DNA from: Gammaproteobacteria bacterium
Lineage (GTDB): Bacteria > Pseudomonadota > Gammaproteobacteria > SZUA-229
Assembly (NCBI GenBank): GCA_024636785.1
Contig: JAGXGK010000002.1
Coordinates: 1 to 64,000 of the forward strand
DNA length: 64,000 nt
Reading direction: 5' to 3'
Both the position numbers and the translations under genes were made by a program. The notes below the pieces were generated by a model that worked only from the letters and a program-made list of their open reading frames with translations, did not search any database and was not told where the DNA came from. This document shows, piece by piece, positions 26,988 to 35,836 of the stretch (position 1 is its first letter; each line of letters starts with the position of its first letter).

Positions 26988-28226
26988 TTAATTTTTCCTA
27001 CTGGCATATTTCACCAATGGGCCAATCGTAAGCCCCTGCACAATAATCGAAAACGCCACCACGATATAAGTCACAGTAAGCAAAATATTGCGCACCTCAC
27101 CGTGTGGCAGCGACAGAGCTAATGCCACAGAAATACCACCACGCAAACCACCCCAGGTCAGTATCGACACAGCCATCGGGCTAAATTCGCGGTAGTGACG
27201 CATGATACTGACAGACCCCCAAACAGCAACCAGCCTGGCGAGTAGAATTAACGGTATCATCAACAAACCAGCCCATAGATAAGCCTGCTGATAGCTGAGC
27301 ACTAATACCTCCATACCAATCAATACAAATAAAACCGCGTTTAAAACTTCATCCACCAACACCCAAAAGTTATCCAGATGTTCACGGGTTTTATCAGACA
27401 TCGCAAACGAGCGCCCGTGATTACCGACCAATAAACCAGCAACTACAATCGCAATCGGTGCTGAAATATGCAACCATTCCGCCAGGGCATAGCCCCCCAT
27501 CGTTATCGCCAGCGTGATGAGAACCTCCACCGTATAGTCGTCTACCTGCTTCAGCATCCAGTAAGCAAGGGCTCCAATGCCAAGCCCAAAAATCACACCG
27601 CCGATAACTTCCTTAGCAAAGAAACTAACAGTCGATAATACCGTAACATCGCCCTCACCCATTGCAACTTGCAACAGCAACAGAAACAAAACAACAGCCA
27701 CGCCATCATTAAATAATGATTCGCCTGAGATCTTGGCTTCTAACGATTCAGGTGCTCCCGCCTGTTTAAGAATACCCAGCACAGCGATAGGATCAGTAGG
27801 CGCAATTAAGGCACCAAATAAAAGACAATAGATCAACTGTACCTCAATGCCTAATAAGCCAAAGACCCAATAAGCCATATAGCCAATCATAAAGGTAGCG
27901 CTCAACACACCAGCTGTCGCCAGAATAGTAATCACCCAGCGTTGTTTAGCAAGATCATCCAGGTTGACATGTAGCGCACCCGCAAACAGCAATAAACTCA
28001 ACATACCATGCAACAAAGTCTCATCAAAAACGACCGACGCTAGCAAAACGGCGACATCTTCCTTCAGGCCAAACGACAACGGCCCAAGCAATAACAGCGC
28101 CAACGAAGCGAGCATAGCAATCAGCATCAAACCGATAGACGTGGGTAATTTGAGGAAACGGTAATTAATAAAACTGAAAACAGCAGACAGAGTAATTAAA
28201 ATGGAAAGTATGTGGAATAGTTTCAT
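26988..28226 (-). CDS. Sodium/proton antiporter, CPA1 family
   Basis: A 412-residue inner-membrane protein with about twelve membrane segments. ALIAPTDPIAVLGILK and ESLFNDGVAVVLFLLL carry the Pro/Asp and Asn-Asp ion-site motifs of CPA1 (NhaP/NHE-like) antiporters, and TWGGLRGGISVALALSLP near residue 360 is the conserved Arg-Gly region. It likely exports Na+ (or K+) in exchange for protons for pH and salt control. It stands alone between two REP arrays, without a regulator nearby. Confidence 0.92.
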   Translation of the reverse strand: MKLFHILSILITLSAVFSFINYRFLKLPTSIGLMLIAMLASLALLLLGPLSFGLKEDVAVLLASVVFDETLLHGMLSLLLFAGALHVNLDDLAKQRWVITILATAGVLSATFMIGYMAYWVFGLLGIEVQLIYCLLFGALIAPTDPIAVLGILKQAGAPESLEAKISGESLFNDGVAVVLFLLLLQVAMGEGDVTVLSTVSFFAKEVIGGVIFGLGIGALAYWMLKQVDDYTVEVLITLAITMGGYALAEWLHISAPIAIVVAGLLVGNHGRSFAMSDKTREHLDNFWVLVDEVLNAVLFVLIGMEVLVLSYQQAYLWAGLLMIPLILLARLVAVWGSVSIMRHYREFSPMAVSILTWGGLRGGISVALALSLPHGEVRNILLTVTYIVVAFSIIVQGLTIGPLVKYASRKN

Positions 28227-28255
28227 AAGTGAGATTAGTTTACTTAAGTAAGTAG

Positions 28256-28610
28256 TATCGTTCCCACGCTCCAGCGTGGAAATGCAGCCCCGGACACTCC
28301 AGCGTCCCGATCAACCCCTTTTAATAACGTGGCGCTAAAGCGCCTGGAGATGCGTTTAGTATCGTTAGAAATAGAGCATCGTTCCCACGCTCCAGCGTGG
28401 GAATGCAGCTCCGGACGCTCCAGCGTCCCGATCAACCGCTTTTAATAACGTGGCGCTGGAGCGCCTGAGGATACGTTTAGAGTATCGTTCCCACGCTCCA
28501 GCGTGGGAATGCATCCCCGGACGCTCCAGCGTCCCGATCAACCCCTTTTAATAACGCGGCGCTGGAGCGCCCGGGGAATGCGTTACCACGCCGGAGCGTG
28601 GGAACGATGG
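28256..28610. repeat. REP array (composite, about three units)
   Basis: The array has three near-tandem copies of the CCCACGC/GGACGC/GGCGCT three-hairpin block, ending with CCACGCCGGAGCGTGGG. Units differ at a few positions (for example GGACACTCC against GGACGCTCC), which shows independent drift after expansion. It lies directly upstream of the antiporter gene, so that gene's promoter must sit in the remaining 28227-28255 or within the array. Confidence 0.92.
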
Positions 28611-28632
28611 TAATGCGGTTTATCGACTTCTC

Positions 28633-29448
28633 TCATCTACCGAATAAATTCTTCAGCTTTTCCTTAACTTTATCTTTCTCTTCTTCTAACTCACTTTTAG
28701 TTTTATCCTGAAGCCTGGCTTTTTCTTCATCGATTCTTCGCTGCGCTTTATCTTTTAGCTTATTCAACTCTGCATCAATAATATCGTTTTTAACAATCTC
28801 ACTGGCACGGTCGGTTAAACGTTTTAGTATTTCACTGGCAATCTCGGTAGCGGTTGCGCCTTTGCTGCCACCGAGATTGTTCATCTCAAAACTCGGCAAC
28901 TTAAGCTCATATTCCTTATCCTTCAGTGCCGCGACCCTGGCCTGTATAGTGCCATCGTTAAATGTAATCCGGCGTATTATTAAAAGCGGTTCTTTCGCGC
29001 TGCCGCCAGCAGGTTCCTGAGATTTTTTATCCCCTGTCTTGCCTGGCAAACTCGCAGTCAGGTTTCTCTTCAATTCATTCAGGTTGGTTTTATTATCTTC
29101 ATTAATTTCGACGAATACCTGCGGAGCCAATACGGTAATTTCATTAATGATATAAGGCTCTTCCTGCAAAGACTGCAGATCGATACCGACGCGAATTTCT
29201 CCCAGTGAAAATGCATTTGGAAGATCATAACCAGCGGGATTACCAACAGTCAGGCCGGTAATACTGGCAGTTCCGCCAGTCAGATCCGTTTTGACACTAT
29301 CAACAAGGACAGATGTTTGTGTCGCTTCGCTGCCATATTTTTCAATAGCCGCCTCAATCAGGGCATCAAGGTTAGTCAATAGATAATAAACACTGCCAGC
29401 TATACCAATAACGATTAACAGAACTAAGCCAGGAATAACTTTTTTCAT
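28633..29448 (-). CDS. AsmA-like membrane-anchored protein with C-terminal coiled coil
   Basis: A 271-residue protein. Residues 4-24 form a membrane anchor. The next part, ALIEAAIEKYGSEATQTSV followed by GGTASITGLTVGNPAGYD, matches the AsmA-type N-terminal region found in many gammaproteobacterial proteins that face the periplasm. The last 75 residues are charged and heptad-like (KDKAQRRIDEEKARLQDKTK). AsmA-like proteins are linked to envelope lipid movement, but this short form has no known role. It is flanked on both sides by REP arrays. Confidence 0.8.
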   Translation of the reverse strand: MKKVIPGLVLLIVIGIAGSVYYLLTNLDALIEAAIEKYGSEATQTSVLVDSVKTDLTGGTASITGLTVGNPAGYDLPNAFSLGEIRVGIDLQSLQEEPYIINEITVLAPQVFVEINEDNKTNLNELKRNLTASLPGKTGDKKSQEPAGGSAKEPLLIIRRITFNDGTIQARVAALKDKEYELKLPSFEMNNLGGSKGATATEIASEILKRLTDRASEIVKNDIIDAELNKLKDKAQRRIDEEKARLQDKTKSELEEEKDKVKEKLKNLFGR

Positions 29449-29513
29449 AAGACAGCCCTAAAATTTGATGATTTGAATTGCGATACTGTAACAGCTTCGA
29501 TGAATCAGATTAG

Positions 29514-29612
29514 TATCGTTCCCACGCTCCAGCGTCCCGATTAACTCTTTTAATAACGTGGCGCTGGAGCGCCTGGGGGATACGTTACCACGCCGGAGCG
29601 TGGGAACGATGG
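29514..29612. repeat. REP unit, three hairpins
   Basis: CCCACGCTCCAGCGTCCCGA (a fusion of the first and second hairpins), then GGCGCTGGAGCGCC and CCACGCCGGAGCGTGGG. The missing 40 bp between the first two hairpins looks like a deletion by recombination between the CTCCAGCGT cores. Confidence 0.85.
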
Positions 29613-29629
29613 TAAATATTCGTTTTTAT

Positions 29630-30868
29630 TCAATGGGTTGGGTGGGTCCGACCCGGATCGTAATTTAATAAAGATGATGTCTTTGGAATATGTTTTCTAA
29701 CTTTTGGCCAACTATCATACTCACGAGCAAATCTTCCGAACACAACTGATGGTGATATTTCTAGCGACTCTGCAAGCAATCTCATTTCTTTTAATGAGGA
29801 CTCATCATTTATTAACCACTCTTCACTTGGTATCAAAGCCTCTCTAGCCATATCATTAGCTTCTTCTTCCTTTATATCATCTGTTTCCATATGAAGGTCA
29901 TCAATAAACCACTGATAATTTCCATCAAGATGTAATGCGATATGAGCTAATTCGTGCATCAAAGTAAACCAGAAATCGTCCAGACGATCATATCTCAATG
30001 TCAATGCGACCACAGGATTCCCTTTCTGGTTTATGCACACCGCTCCATCTAAGTATGTTTTATCTAAATGTGGTTCAAACACCAAATGAATACCATGCTT
30101 AAACAAATATTCGCGCGCTAATAATGGGCCTTGATCAGACCATGAAGTTTTAGCTAATCGCCTCATAAAGTTTAAATCAATAACACCTTTTTTATACTCA
30201 GAAATAGCTTTCTGAAAACAAGTCTCTTTAAGCACCTTAACTTGCCAGGCTTTCAGTGCATACTCATCTGCTATTTTATTATTATTTACTAAATGCGCTG
30301 ATGTTCTCATCATAGCAGGTTGGATGTCTTCACAACCAGGTACGCTTTTTAGAAATCCTCTCATTAAGTCTTCTGCATAGTTCTTTAACTGTGTTGCTGA
30401 ATAAGCTATGTCGCCAAAATAACCTTTCTTTTGCATATCTCTTAAAGGAAATACTTGCCAGTCCATATCAAGTTCTATTCCCTCTTCAATTTCTTTTGCA
30501 ATTTCTGGTTCTTGTATCAAAATATCTGCGGGTATACCTAAGCCTTTATTAAGCTTACGAATCATATTAATGCTCAATGGTCTTTTGCCATTGAGCACCT
30601 CTGATACTTTTGAAGCTGAGCCGAAATATTCAACCATGTCTTTTCTAGCCAGGCCCTGTTGATCCATACGAAACTTAATTGCTTCTATGGGTTCAGGCTT
30701 ATCTATCGGAAAGTTTTCGTGTTCGTACTGCGCAATCAGAACAGATAGCACTTCGAGCTCATTTTCATCATCAGAGCCAGATGCTGGATCCAGATCCATT
30801 AATGCCATTAAACGAGCCATTGCATTCTCATGCTCTAAATCAGACTTGATCACTTTTAGAGTAGCCAT
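29630..30868 (-). CDS. higA: HigA-type antitoxin fused to an ImmA/IrrE-like metallopeptidase
   Basis: A 412-residue protein from ATG 30868 (MATLKV); GTG-free alternatives include the in-frame ATG at 30874. Residues about 1-60 resemble the leader domain of long HigA antitoxins; about 65-118 form an XRE HTH (EAIKFRMDQQGLARKDMV, SKVSEVLNGKRPLS); about 230-380 form a zinc peptidase of the ImmA/IrrE type with LMHELAHIALHLDG (HExxH) and a downstream EEEANDMAREALIP glutamate. It follows the toxin gene higB within 10 bp. The HTH should bind the operator upstream of higB. A peptidase on an antitoxin suggests induced self-cleavage or cleavage of a partner under stress (inference). Confidence 0.85.
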   Translation of the reverse strand: MATLKVIKSDLEHENAMARLMALMDLDPASGSDDENELEVLSVLIAQYEHENFPIDKPEPIEAIKFRMDQQGLARKDMVEYFGSASKVSEVLNGKRPLSINMIRKLNKGLGIPADILIQEPEIAKEIEEGIELDMDWQVFPLRDMQKKGYFGDIAYSATQLKNYAEDLMRGFLKSVPGCEDIQPAMMRTSAHLVNNNKIADEYALKAWQVKVLKETCFQKAISEYKKGVIDLNFMRRLAKTSWSDQGPLLAREYLFKHGIHLVFEPHLDKTYLDGAVCINQKGNPVVALTLRYDRLDDFWFTLMHELAHIALHLDGNYQWFIDDLHMETDDIKEEEANDMAREALIPSEEWLINDESSLKEMRLLAESLEISPSVVFGRFAREYDSWPKVRKHIPKTSSLLNYDPGRTHPTH

Positions 30869-30878
30869 ATCCATCTCC

Positions 30879-31163
30879 TTAAAACGTCTTTTTGTTGTAC
30901 TCTTTATGGGTTCCTACCCATTCAATAGCAACGATTCCATTCTGGTAACGCACCTTAACTACTAGCCGATAGTGATTACCCTTTATATTAAAAATCACAC
31001 GATTATCCGCCAGAAAGTCAGCCGAACCGTATCTATCTTTAATATCCTGCGGTGTTTTCCAAACCGCTCTCTCTGCTTCAGCATACCAACTATCCAACGC
31101 GGACTTAGCCTGATTATGCTTCTTATAGAACTTCGATAATTCGTCACTTCCTATGACTTTCAT
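30879..31163 (-). CDS. higB: HigB-type mRNA interferase toxin
   Basis: A 94-residue RelE-superfamily protein. The pattern LDSWYAEAERAVWKTPQDIK, then VIFNIKGNHYRLVVKVRY and the end IEWVGTHKEYNK is that of HigB toxins (E. coli-type), which cut mRNA on the ribosome. The toxin precedes the antitoxin, the usual order for hig modules. Ribosome site: AGAGG lies seven bases ahead of the ATG. Its promoter carries two palindromes, described separately. Confidence 0.93.
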   Translation of the reverse strand: MKVIGSDELSKFYKKHNQAKSALDSWYAEAERAVWKTPQDIKDRYGSADFLADNRVIFNIKGNHYRLVVKVRYQNGIVAIEWVGTHKEYNKKTF

Positions 31164-31175
31164 AATACCTCTTAG

Positions 31176-31218
31176 TTCCCTTTTTGGGAATTATAGCCCA
31201 TTCTTCCCATAATGGGAA
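31176..31218 (-). promoter_or_regulatory. higBA promoter with two palindromic operators
   Basis: Two 15-bp palindromes of the same form, TTCCCTTTTTGGGAA (31176-31190) and TTCCCATAATGGGAA (31204-31218), have centres 28 bp apart. On the minus strand TATAAT (31190-31195) lies between them, and TTCCCA (31213-31218), 17 bp upstream, can serve as a -35 box within the second palindrome. Binding of HigA dimers at both sites would block RNA polymerase. Confidence 0.75.
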
Positions 31219-31422
31219 TATTTTATTCAAATAAGATTAACGCATAGAAGCTAATACTATATAAAGCAGCGGTTAAGTCATAACCACTTGATTTTGTTGA
31301 AATAACTCCATATAGAAGCAAGCTATTTTTCCATTCTCAACAAATCAAACACGATACGCGCGAAATTAGCCGATTTAGTCGGGTCAGATAAATTGTTCTC
31401 AGACCCAGGTTGTTACCTGTTC

Positions 31423-31701
31423 TTAACGAAAAACCTCACCCGATTCACGCAACCCCATCTCGAATCCGTGATGATAGGCTTTATGCCACTCCATCACCTG
31501 CTCACCATGATATAAATCTTCGGCATCCAGTTTCAGGTGGTTAATCTTATCCGTATAGCCCCGCGCGTTTAAAAAACTTGCAATACCGTTTGCATATCCC
31601 CGGTTAAACCAGAGCTGAGCATCTGATGGGTTTTCGGAATAATTTTCAGACTCCTCATACAACTGCTCAACCAGTCCCGCTAATTTATCAATAACACTCA
31701 T
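31423..31701 (-). CDS. Small acidic protein of unknown function
   Basis: A 92-residue protein, mostly helical and acidic, with conserved-looking aromatic residues in LWFNRGYANGIASFLNARGY and MEWHKAYHHGFEMGLRESGE. I do not recognise a family. It lies between the higBA module and the membrane Mrr-like nuclease gene. GGGTCAGA-type inverted sequences occur on both sides (about 31383 and 31815), so it may be carried by a small mobile unit. Confidence 0.65.
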   Translation of the reverse strand: MSVIDKLAGLVEQLYEESENYSENPSDAQLWFNRGYANGIASFLNARGYTDKINHLKLDAEDLYHGEQVMEWHKAYHHGFEMGLRESGEVFR

Positions 31702-31837
31702 ATTGTATAACTCATTGATTCATCTTGTGTAAAAGCATGCTGTTCACCAGATCGTAAAAAAATGAAAGAAGCTCGTAGAAACCATGTTAATTTTTTAAAG
31801 CACTTTTAATTTTACTCTGACCTCAGTTTTGATATTT

Positions 31838-32659
31838 TTAAAAGTTTCTAGTACCTTTGCACTTAGGGTACATAGAACAACCAAAAAAATGATTACCTGC
31901 GTTTGCATCTTGCTTAGCTAAGCGAGGCACCATATCGCTACCACAAACAGGGCAGCTTTCGCTCAGGCTACTAGATGAGTAATGTTTTTCGTATTGAACG
32001 CCTTGAATAAGCTCTGAAAGTACATTGCCATCAATTAAATAAATTGCTTTATCTTTAACGAAGGCTTTAGCATCTTCAGTAAATTCACCCGAGCAAACAA
32101 TATTTACCTCATCGGCATCTTCATCAACAAGCACACCATATAACTCACGTACGGTTTTGACACCCACTTTTTGAGTCTTCCAATGCTTACATTGAACCAG
32201 AATCTTCTGATCATTTTTTGTTAGCACTAAATCAACTCCGCCATCTGGGCCAAAGGGTGTTTCTTTAACCTTAAAGCCTCGCTGACGAAATGCTTCACCT
32301 ACCATCATTTCAAACTCACGCCAGCTCATTGAATCAATAGCCGTTTTACCCTCACGGTTTGAAGCGCGTTTAAGTAAATTTGAACGCTTGAACTGTTGAA
32401 TTGCAGAAGTACCTGCGCCTAGTATAAAAGCGAATGGAAGTAAGTACTGGGCACCCGTAGCTAATGCTTTAATTATAGAACCTGAAACAATTGCTCCAAC
32501 ATTAGCAGCACCACTTGTACTTGCAGTTACCACTTCCTGAGAATTATAGATTGATAATGTCGTATAGATGATAACTGCGAGGCTAAGCCCAGCCCACCAT
32601 GGAAGTTGAGAGCTAATTTCTATAATGTCATTTAAAATATTTTTCTTTCTTCTTGGCAT
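31838..32659 (-). CDS. Membrane-anchored Mrr-like restriction endonuclease with zinc ribbon
   Basis: A 273-residue protein from ATG 32659 (MPRRKKN), with GGAA eight bases upstream; the open frame reaches 32728. Residues about 10-95 hold two membrane segments. Residues about 105-215 form an Mrr catalytic domain: SMSWREFEMMVGEAFRQRGF, then PDGGVDLVL and ILVQCKHWK, giving the D-x(n)-QxK active site. The end is a topoisomerase-type zinc ribbon, CPVCGSDMVPR with FGCSMYPKCKG. Such proteins are probable nucleases that act on foreign or modified DNA near the membrane. It lies directly downstream of the type III operon. Confidence 0.85.
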   Translation of the reverse strand: MPRRKKNILNDIIEISSQLPWWAGLSLAVIIYTTLSIYNSQEVVTASTSGAANVGAIVSGSIIKALATGAQYLLPFAFILGAGTSAIQQFKRSNLLKRASNREGKTAIDSMSWREFEMMVGEAFRQRGFKVKETPFGPDGGVDLVLTKNDQKILVQCKHWKTQKVGVKTVRELYGVLVDEDADEVNIVCSGEFTEDAKAFVKDKAIYLIDGNVLSELIQGVQYEKHYSSSSLSESCPVCGSDMVPRLAKQDANAGNHFFGCSMYPKCKGTRNF

Positions 32660-32806
32660 GTTATTTCCATATTGTAGGTTTATTATCCTAAAGTGCTCTG
32701 ACTCATTAATGTCATCATTGGTTCGCATATATCAAAGCATCATTAAATCGTTTTACATTCTAATTCAAAGATCTATTTACCATCGCAACAGCGTTTTAAT
32801 GGTCAA

Positions 32807-32867
32807 TTAAGGGGTAGAGCCCTTTAAAAGATTTATTATTTCATCTTAAAGGGCTCTGCCCCCTTAA
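32807..32867 (-). terminator. Long hairpin downstream of res
   Basis: The arms TTAAGGGG.AGAGCCCTTTAA and its complement (about 25 bp, one or two mismatches) enclose a 12-nt AT-rich loop. It lies 18 bp after the res stop. There is no clear T-run, so it may act as an mRNA 3' stabiliser or a Rho-assisted stop. Confidence 0.6.
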
Positions 32868-32884
32868 ACCTTAATTTTTTAAAC

Positions 32885-35836
32885 TTACCCATTCAACACT
32901 TCACTCAACGAAGTCACTACATCATAATCCACACCTATTGCCTCATAGTGTTTTTGACCACAGGCAATCTTATCGCGCTCTTTATCACGTAGCTCAGCAA
33001 GGTTTCTTGTACTTTTTGTTTCTCTAACCAGATAAAGTTTTTCTTCGTTTTCAGTGACTAGTGCCCAGTCAGGGTTATAGGGTCCGACAGGTGTATCAAC
33101 TTTGTACTGGGGTGGAAGCTTGCAATAGAACTTTACTCTCTCATCATTATCACATGACCTGGCAAATTCTTTTTCCACATCGGAGTCATATTCAACATAA
33201 TCATATAAAGTTTTATCCAGGTTCTGAACTTCATACAGATTACTAAGATATCTAGCAATACCTCTTTCAGCCTCTTCTTCTATTTGATGCATCTCATAGA
33301 CAGAACCAGCAATCTTTTCATACTGAATACCCTTAACAGTAACGCTGTGAAGTTCTCTTTGAATACAATCACTCACCTGGTTTATAAATACCTGAGGATT
33401 AAGAATAAAATCGTCTAATCGCCCAGACTCTTTCAAAATGCGCACAAGTGTATGTCGCGTCAGTTCAGTACTATTCTGCAAATAGGCCAGCAAGTCAGGT
33501 AAATCAATATGACTATTAATTTCACGAACACCACCAGAAATCTGTTGCCCTTCAATTCCAGCCTTGCTCATGCTCTGGCTATATAGCTCAGTGGTAATTC
33601 GCGTTTTATAAATATGCGGCATATCGCTAATAGCCTGCGCAGTAATCCTTGTTAATCTGTCAGTATCAAAGCTGACGCGATAACGTGTGCGCTGGCTGAT
33701 TCGTTGCCACAACTCCATAAACATAGGGTCAAGCGTAACATTCTTGCGTAGCGTCAATGATCGTCTGTCACGCGCATTAACCACGCGATGACTGAATACA
33801 TATTTATTTAACTCATCAACAATCTGTGATCGAATATGCGTCCACTCTTCTGGCAACTGAAGCGTGAAATGTTGATTTTTTGGATCGAACTTATCCATGA
33901 TTTTGCCATCATCATTAATATAATTTTCACTGACTAAAGCATCGTAAATCTGTTTTGATGCTTCCTGTCCTAATGGCACGTATTCTTCCTCTTCAGGTTT
34001 AGCCAGTTTGGAAAATACGGCGAAATCAACTATGCCGAATTTAATACCGTAATCATCTTCAAACTCATTTTGCAGCTGTCGCGCAAAATCATCATACGAT
34101 TCATTGGCAATTACTGTCAGACGATTTACCGTTGCATCATGCACACGCTCACCATGCTGGTTAACCGGTAGCCGTAATCCACGACCTATCTCCTGCCGCT
34201 TTTTATCCTGTGATCTGGTTTCATTCAAGGTGCAAATCTGAAACACATTAGGATTATCCCAACCCTCTTTTAACGCACTGTGCGAGAAAATAAAACGCAG
34301 CGGCTCCACCTGTGAAAGCAACTGCTCTTTATTTCTCATGATTTTTGCAAAGGTATCTTCATCATCCTTAGTTCGACCCGTTGTATCCTTGTCCCTGCCC
34401 TGCTTATCCCGAGAGAAATAACCATCATGCACTTCATTTACATCAAAATTCAGCACGTCTCTATATAAAGGTTTATTGCGAACTTCTTCATAAGCCTGCT
34501 CGAACCATTCGCCGATCTTGCCTAGTGAAGTTGTGCCATCATCGTTATAAATACGATAATTAGCCACCTTATCGATAAAGAACAATGAAAGCACCTTAAT
34601 CCCCTTGCCTCGTACAGCCAGCTCTTTTTTCAGATGCTGTTCGACAGTTTCAAAAACCTGAGCACGCATTAAATCATCACCTAAACCGCCAAGGTCTTCG
34701 CCCAGCCTTACAATCTGGCCATTGCTAAATTCAACGTGCTCGATACCCGGTTCACAACTCACATTAGCGATAATCCAGCCATGTTGATATTCCTGTCGTT
34801 CTTTCGACTTCACAAACAAATCATCGCCGTGTTTAACGGTCAGCGTTTTCTTTTTTGGCCCACCATTTTCATCCACATTAATCTGCAGTTTTGCTTTAAT
34901 ACCATTCTTATTATCCACACCTTTCAAGCAGACAAAAGTCGTATTAAAGCTTTGGTCTTCTACCAGACTGGCGACCTCGATTCGCTTAACCAAACGCATG
35001 TCATAAGCATCAATAGGATTAAGCACATAAAGCAGGTTATAAGGATTTTTATGAGTTGCAGAATAACGCAGCGTACAGAGTGGATTCATGCTCTCCAGTG
35101 CCTTTGCACGTTTAGTTTGCTCTTTGCGTGTATCACCCTCTACTGACTGAGGCTCATCAATAATAAGTATCGGCTGGGCTGCACAAATAAAATCAATCGG
35201 GCGACAACCGGAGAGCCGGTCATTTTCCTGATGCATAATCGCCGTGGCTTTATCAAAGGCCTGAACATTCACCACCATAATCTGAATTTTATTAGTAGTA
35301 GCAAACTGGCGCACCTGCCCCAGCTTTTTAGAATCGTAAACAAAGGCATCAAACGGCACCTGATCATAAAATTCTTTAAAATGCTCGCGCATTATCTGAA
35401 CACTCTTCTGCACACCTTCACGAATCGCCACGCTCGGCACAACAATAATAAACTTGGTAAAACCGTATTTTTTATTCAGCTCAAAAATAGTACGCAAATA
35501 AACATAAGTTTTACCCGTACCTGTTTCCATCTCTACTGAAAAGTGGCGACCCTGCAATGCTTCCTGTTTGGCTACATTATTGGCCACTTGTACTTTATGC
35601 AGATTTTCAAGTAGCAATTCGTCAGTCAAAACCAGTTGATTGGCGACCGCCGCAATATTATTAAATGCTTCATCAGCCAGAGCCAACTGGCTACCACCTG
35701 CCTGCTGGCCTAAAGTGACTGAATAGGTTTCGTTAGCCAGCGGCTGGCCTTCAAACAGATTAACCACCGAAGCAATGGCTTTATGCTGATAATCCAGATT
35801 GCCGTCGAATTTAAACTTCAGGGTAGTCACATTCAT
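32885..35836 (-). CDS. res: Type III restriction enzyme, Res subunit
   Basis: A 983-residue SF2 helicase-nuclease. The N-terminal helicase has Walker A METGTGKTYVYLRT near residue 106, LIIDEPQSVEGD (motif II), YSATHKNPYN (motif III) and QEIGRGLRLPVNQ (motif VI). The C-terminal nuclease has YNPDWALVTENEEKLYLVRE followed by TKST, a PD-x(n)-ExK site. It needs the Mod subunit for DNA binding and cuts about 25 bp away from unmethylated head-to-head sites. Its start overlaps the rhuM stop by 4 bp, so mod-rhuM-res is one translational unit. All motifs are intact. Confidence 0.95.
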   Translation of the reverse strand: MNVTTLKFKFDGNLDYQHKAIASVVNLFEGQPLANETYSVTLGQQAGGSQLALADEAFNNIAAVANQLVLTDELLLENLHKVQVANNVAKQEALQGRHFSVEMETGTGKTYVYLRTIFELNKKYGFTKFIIVVPSVAIREGVQKSVQIMREHFKEFYDQVPFDAFVYDSKKLGQVRQFATTNKIQIMVVNVQAFDKATAIMHQENDRLSGCRPIDFICAAQPILIIDEPQSVEGDTRKEQTKRAKALESMNPLCTLRYSATHKNPYNLLYVLNPIDAYDMRLVKRIEVASLVEDQSFNTTFVCLKGVDNKNGIKAKLQINVDENGGPKKKTLTVKHGDDLFVKSKERQEYQHGWIIANVSCEPGIEHVEFSNGQIVRLGEDLGGLGDDLMRAQVFETVEQHLKKELAVRGKGIKVLSLFFIDKVANYRIYNDDGTTSLGKIGEWFEQAYEEVRNKPLYRDVLNFDVNEVHDGYFSRDKQGRDKDTTGRTKDDEDTFAKIMRNKEQLLSQVEPLRFIFSHSALKEGWDNPNVFQICTLNETRSQDKKRQEIGRGLRLPVNQHGERVHDATVNRLTVIANESYDDFARQLQNEFEDDYGIKFGIVDFAVFSKLAKPEEEEYVPLGQEASKQIYDALVSENYINDDGKIMDKFDPKNQHFTLQLPEEWTHIRSQIVDELNKYVFSHRVVNARDRRSLTLRKNVTLDPMFMELWQRISQRTRYRVSFDTDRLTRITAQAISDMPHIYKTRITTELYSQSMSKAGIEGQQISGGVREINSHIDLPDLLAYLQNSTELTRHTLVRILKESGRLDDFILNPQVFINQVSDCIQRELHSVTVKGIQYEKIAGSVYEMHQIEEEAERGIARYLSNLYEVQNLDKTLYDYVEYDSDVEKEFARSCDNDERVKFYCKLPPQYKVDTPVGPYNPDWALVTENEEKLYLVRETKSTRNLAELRDKERDKIACGQKHYEAIGVDYDVVTSLSEVLNG

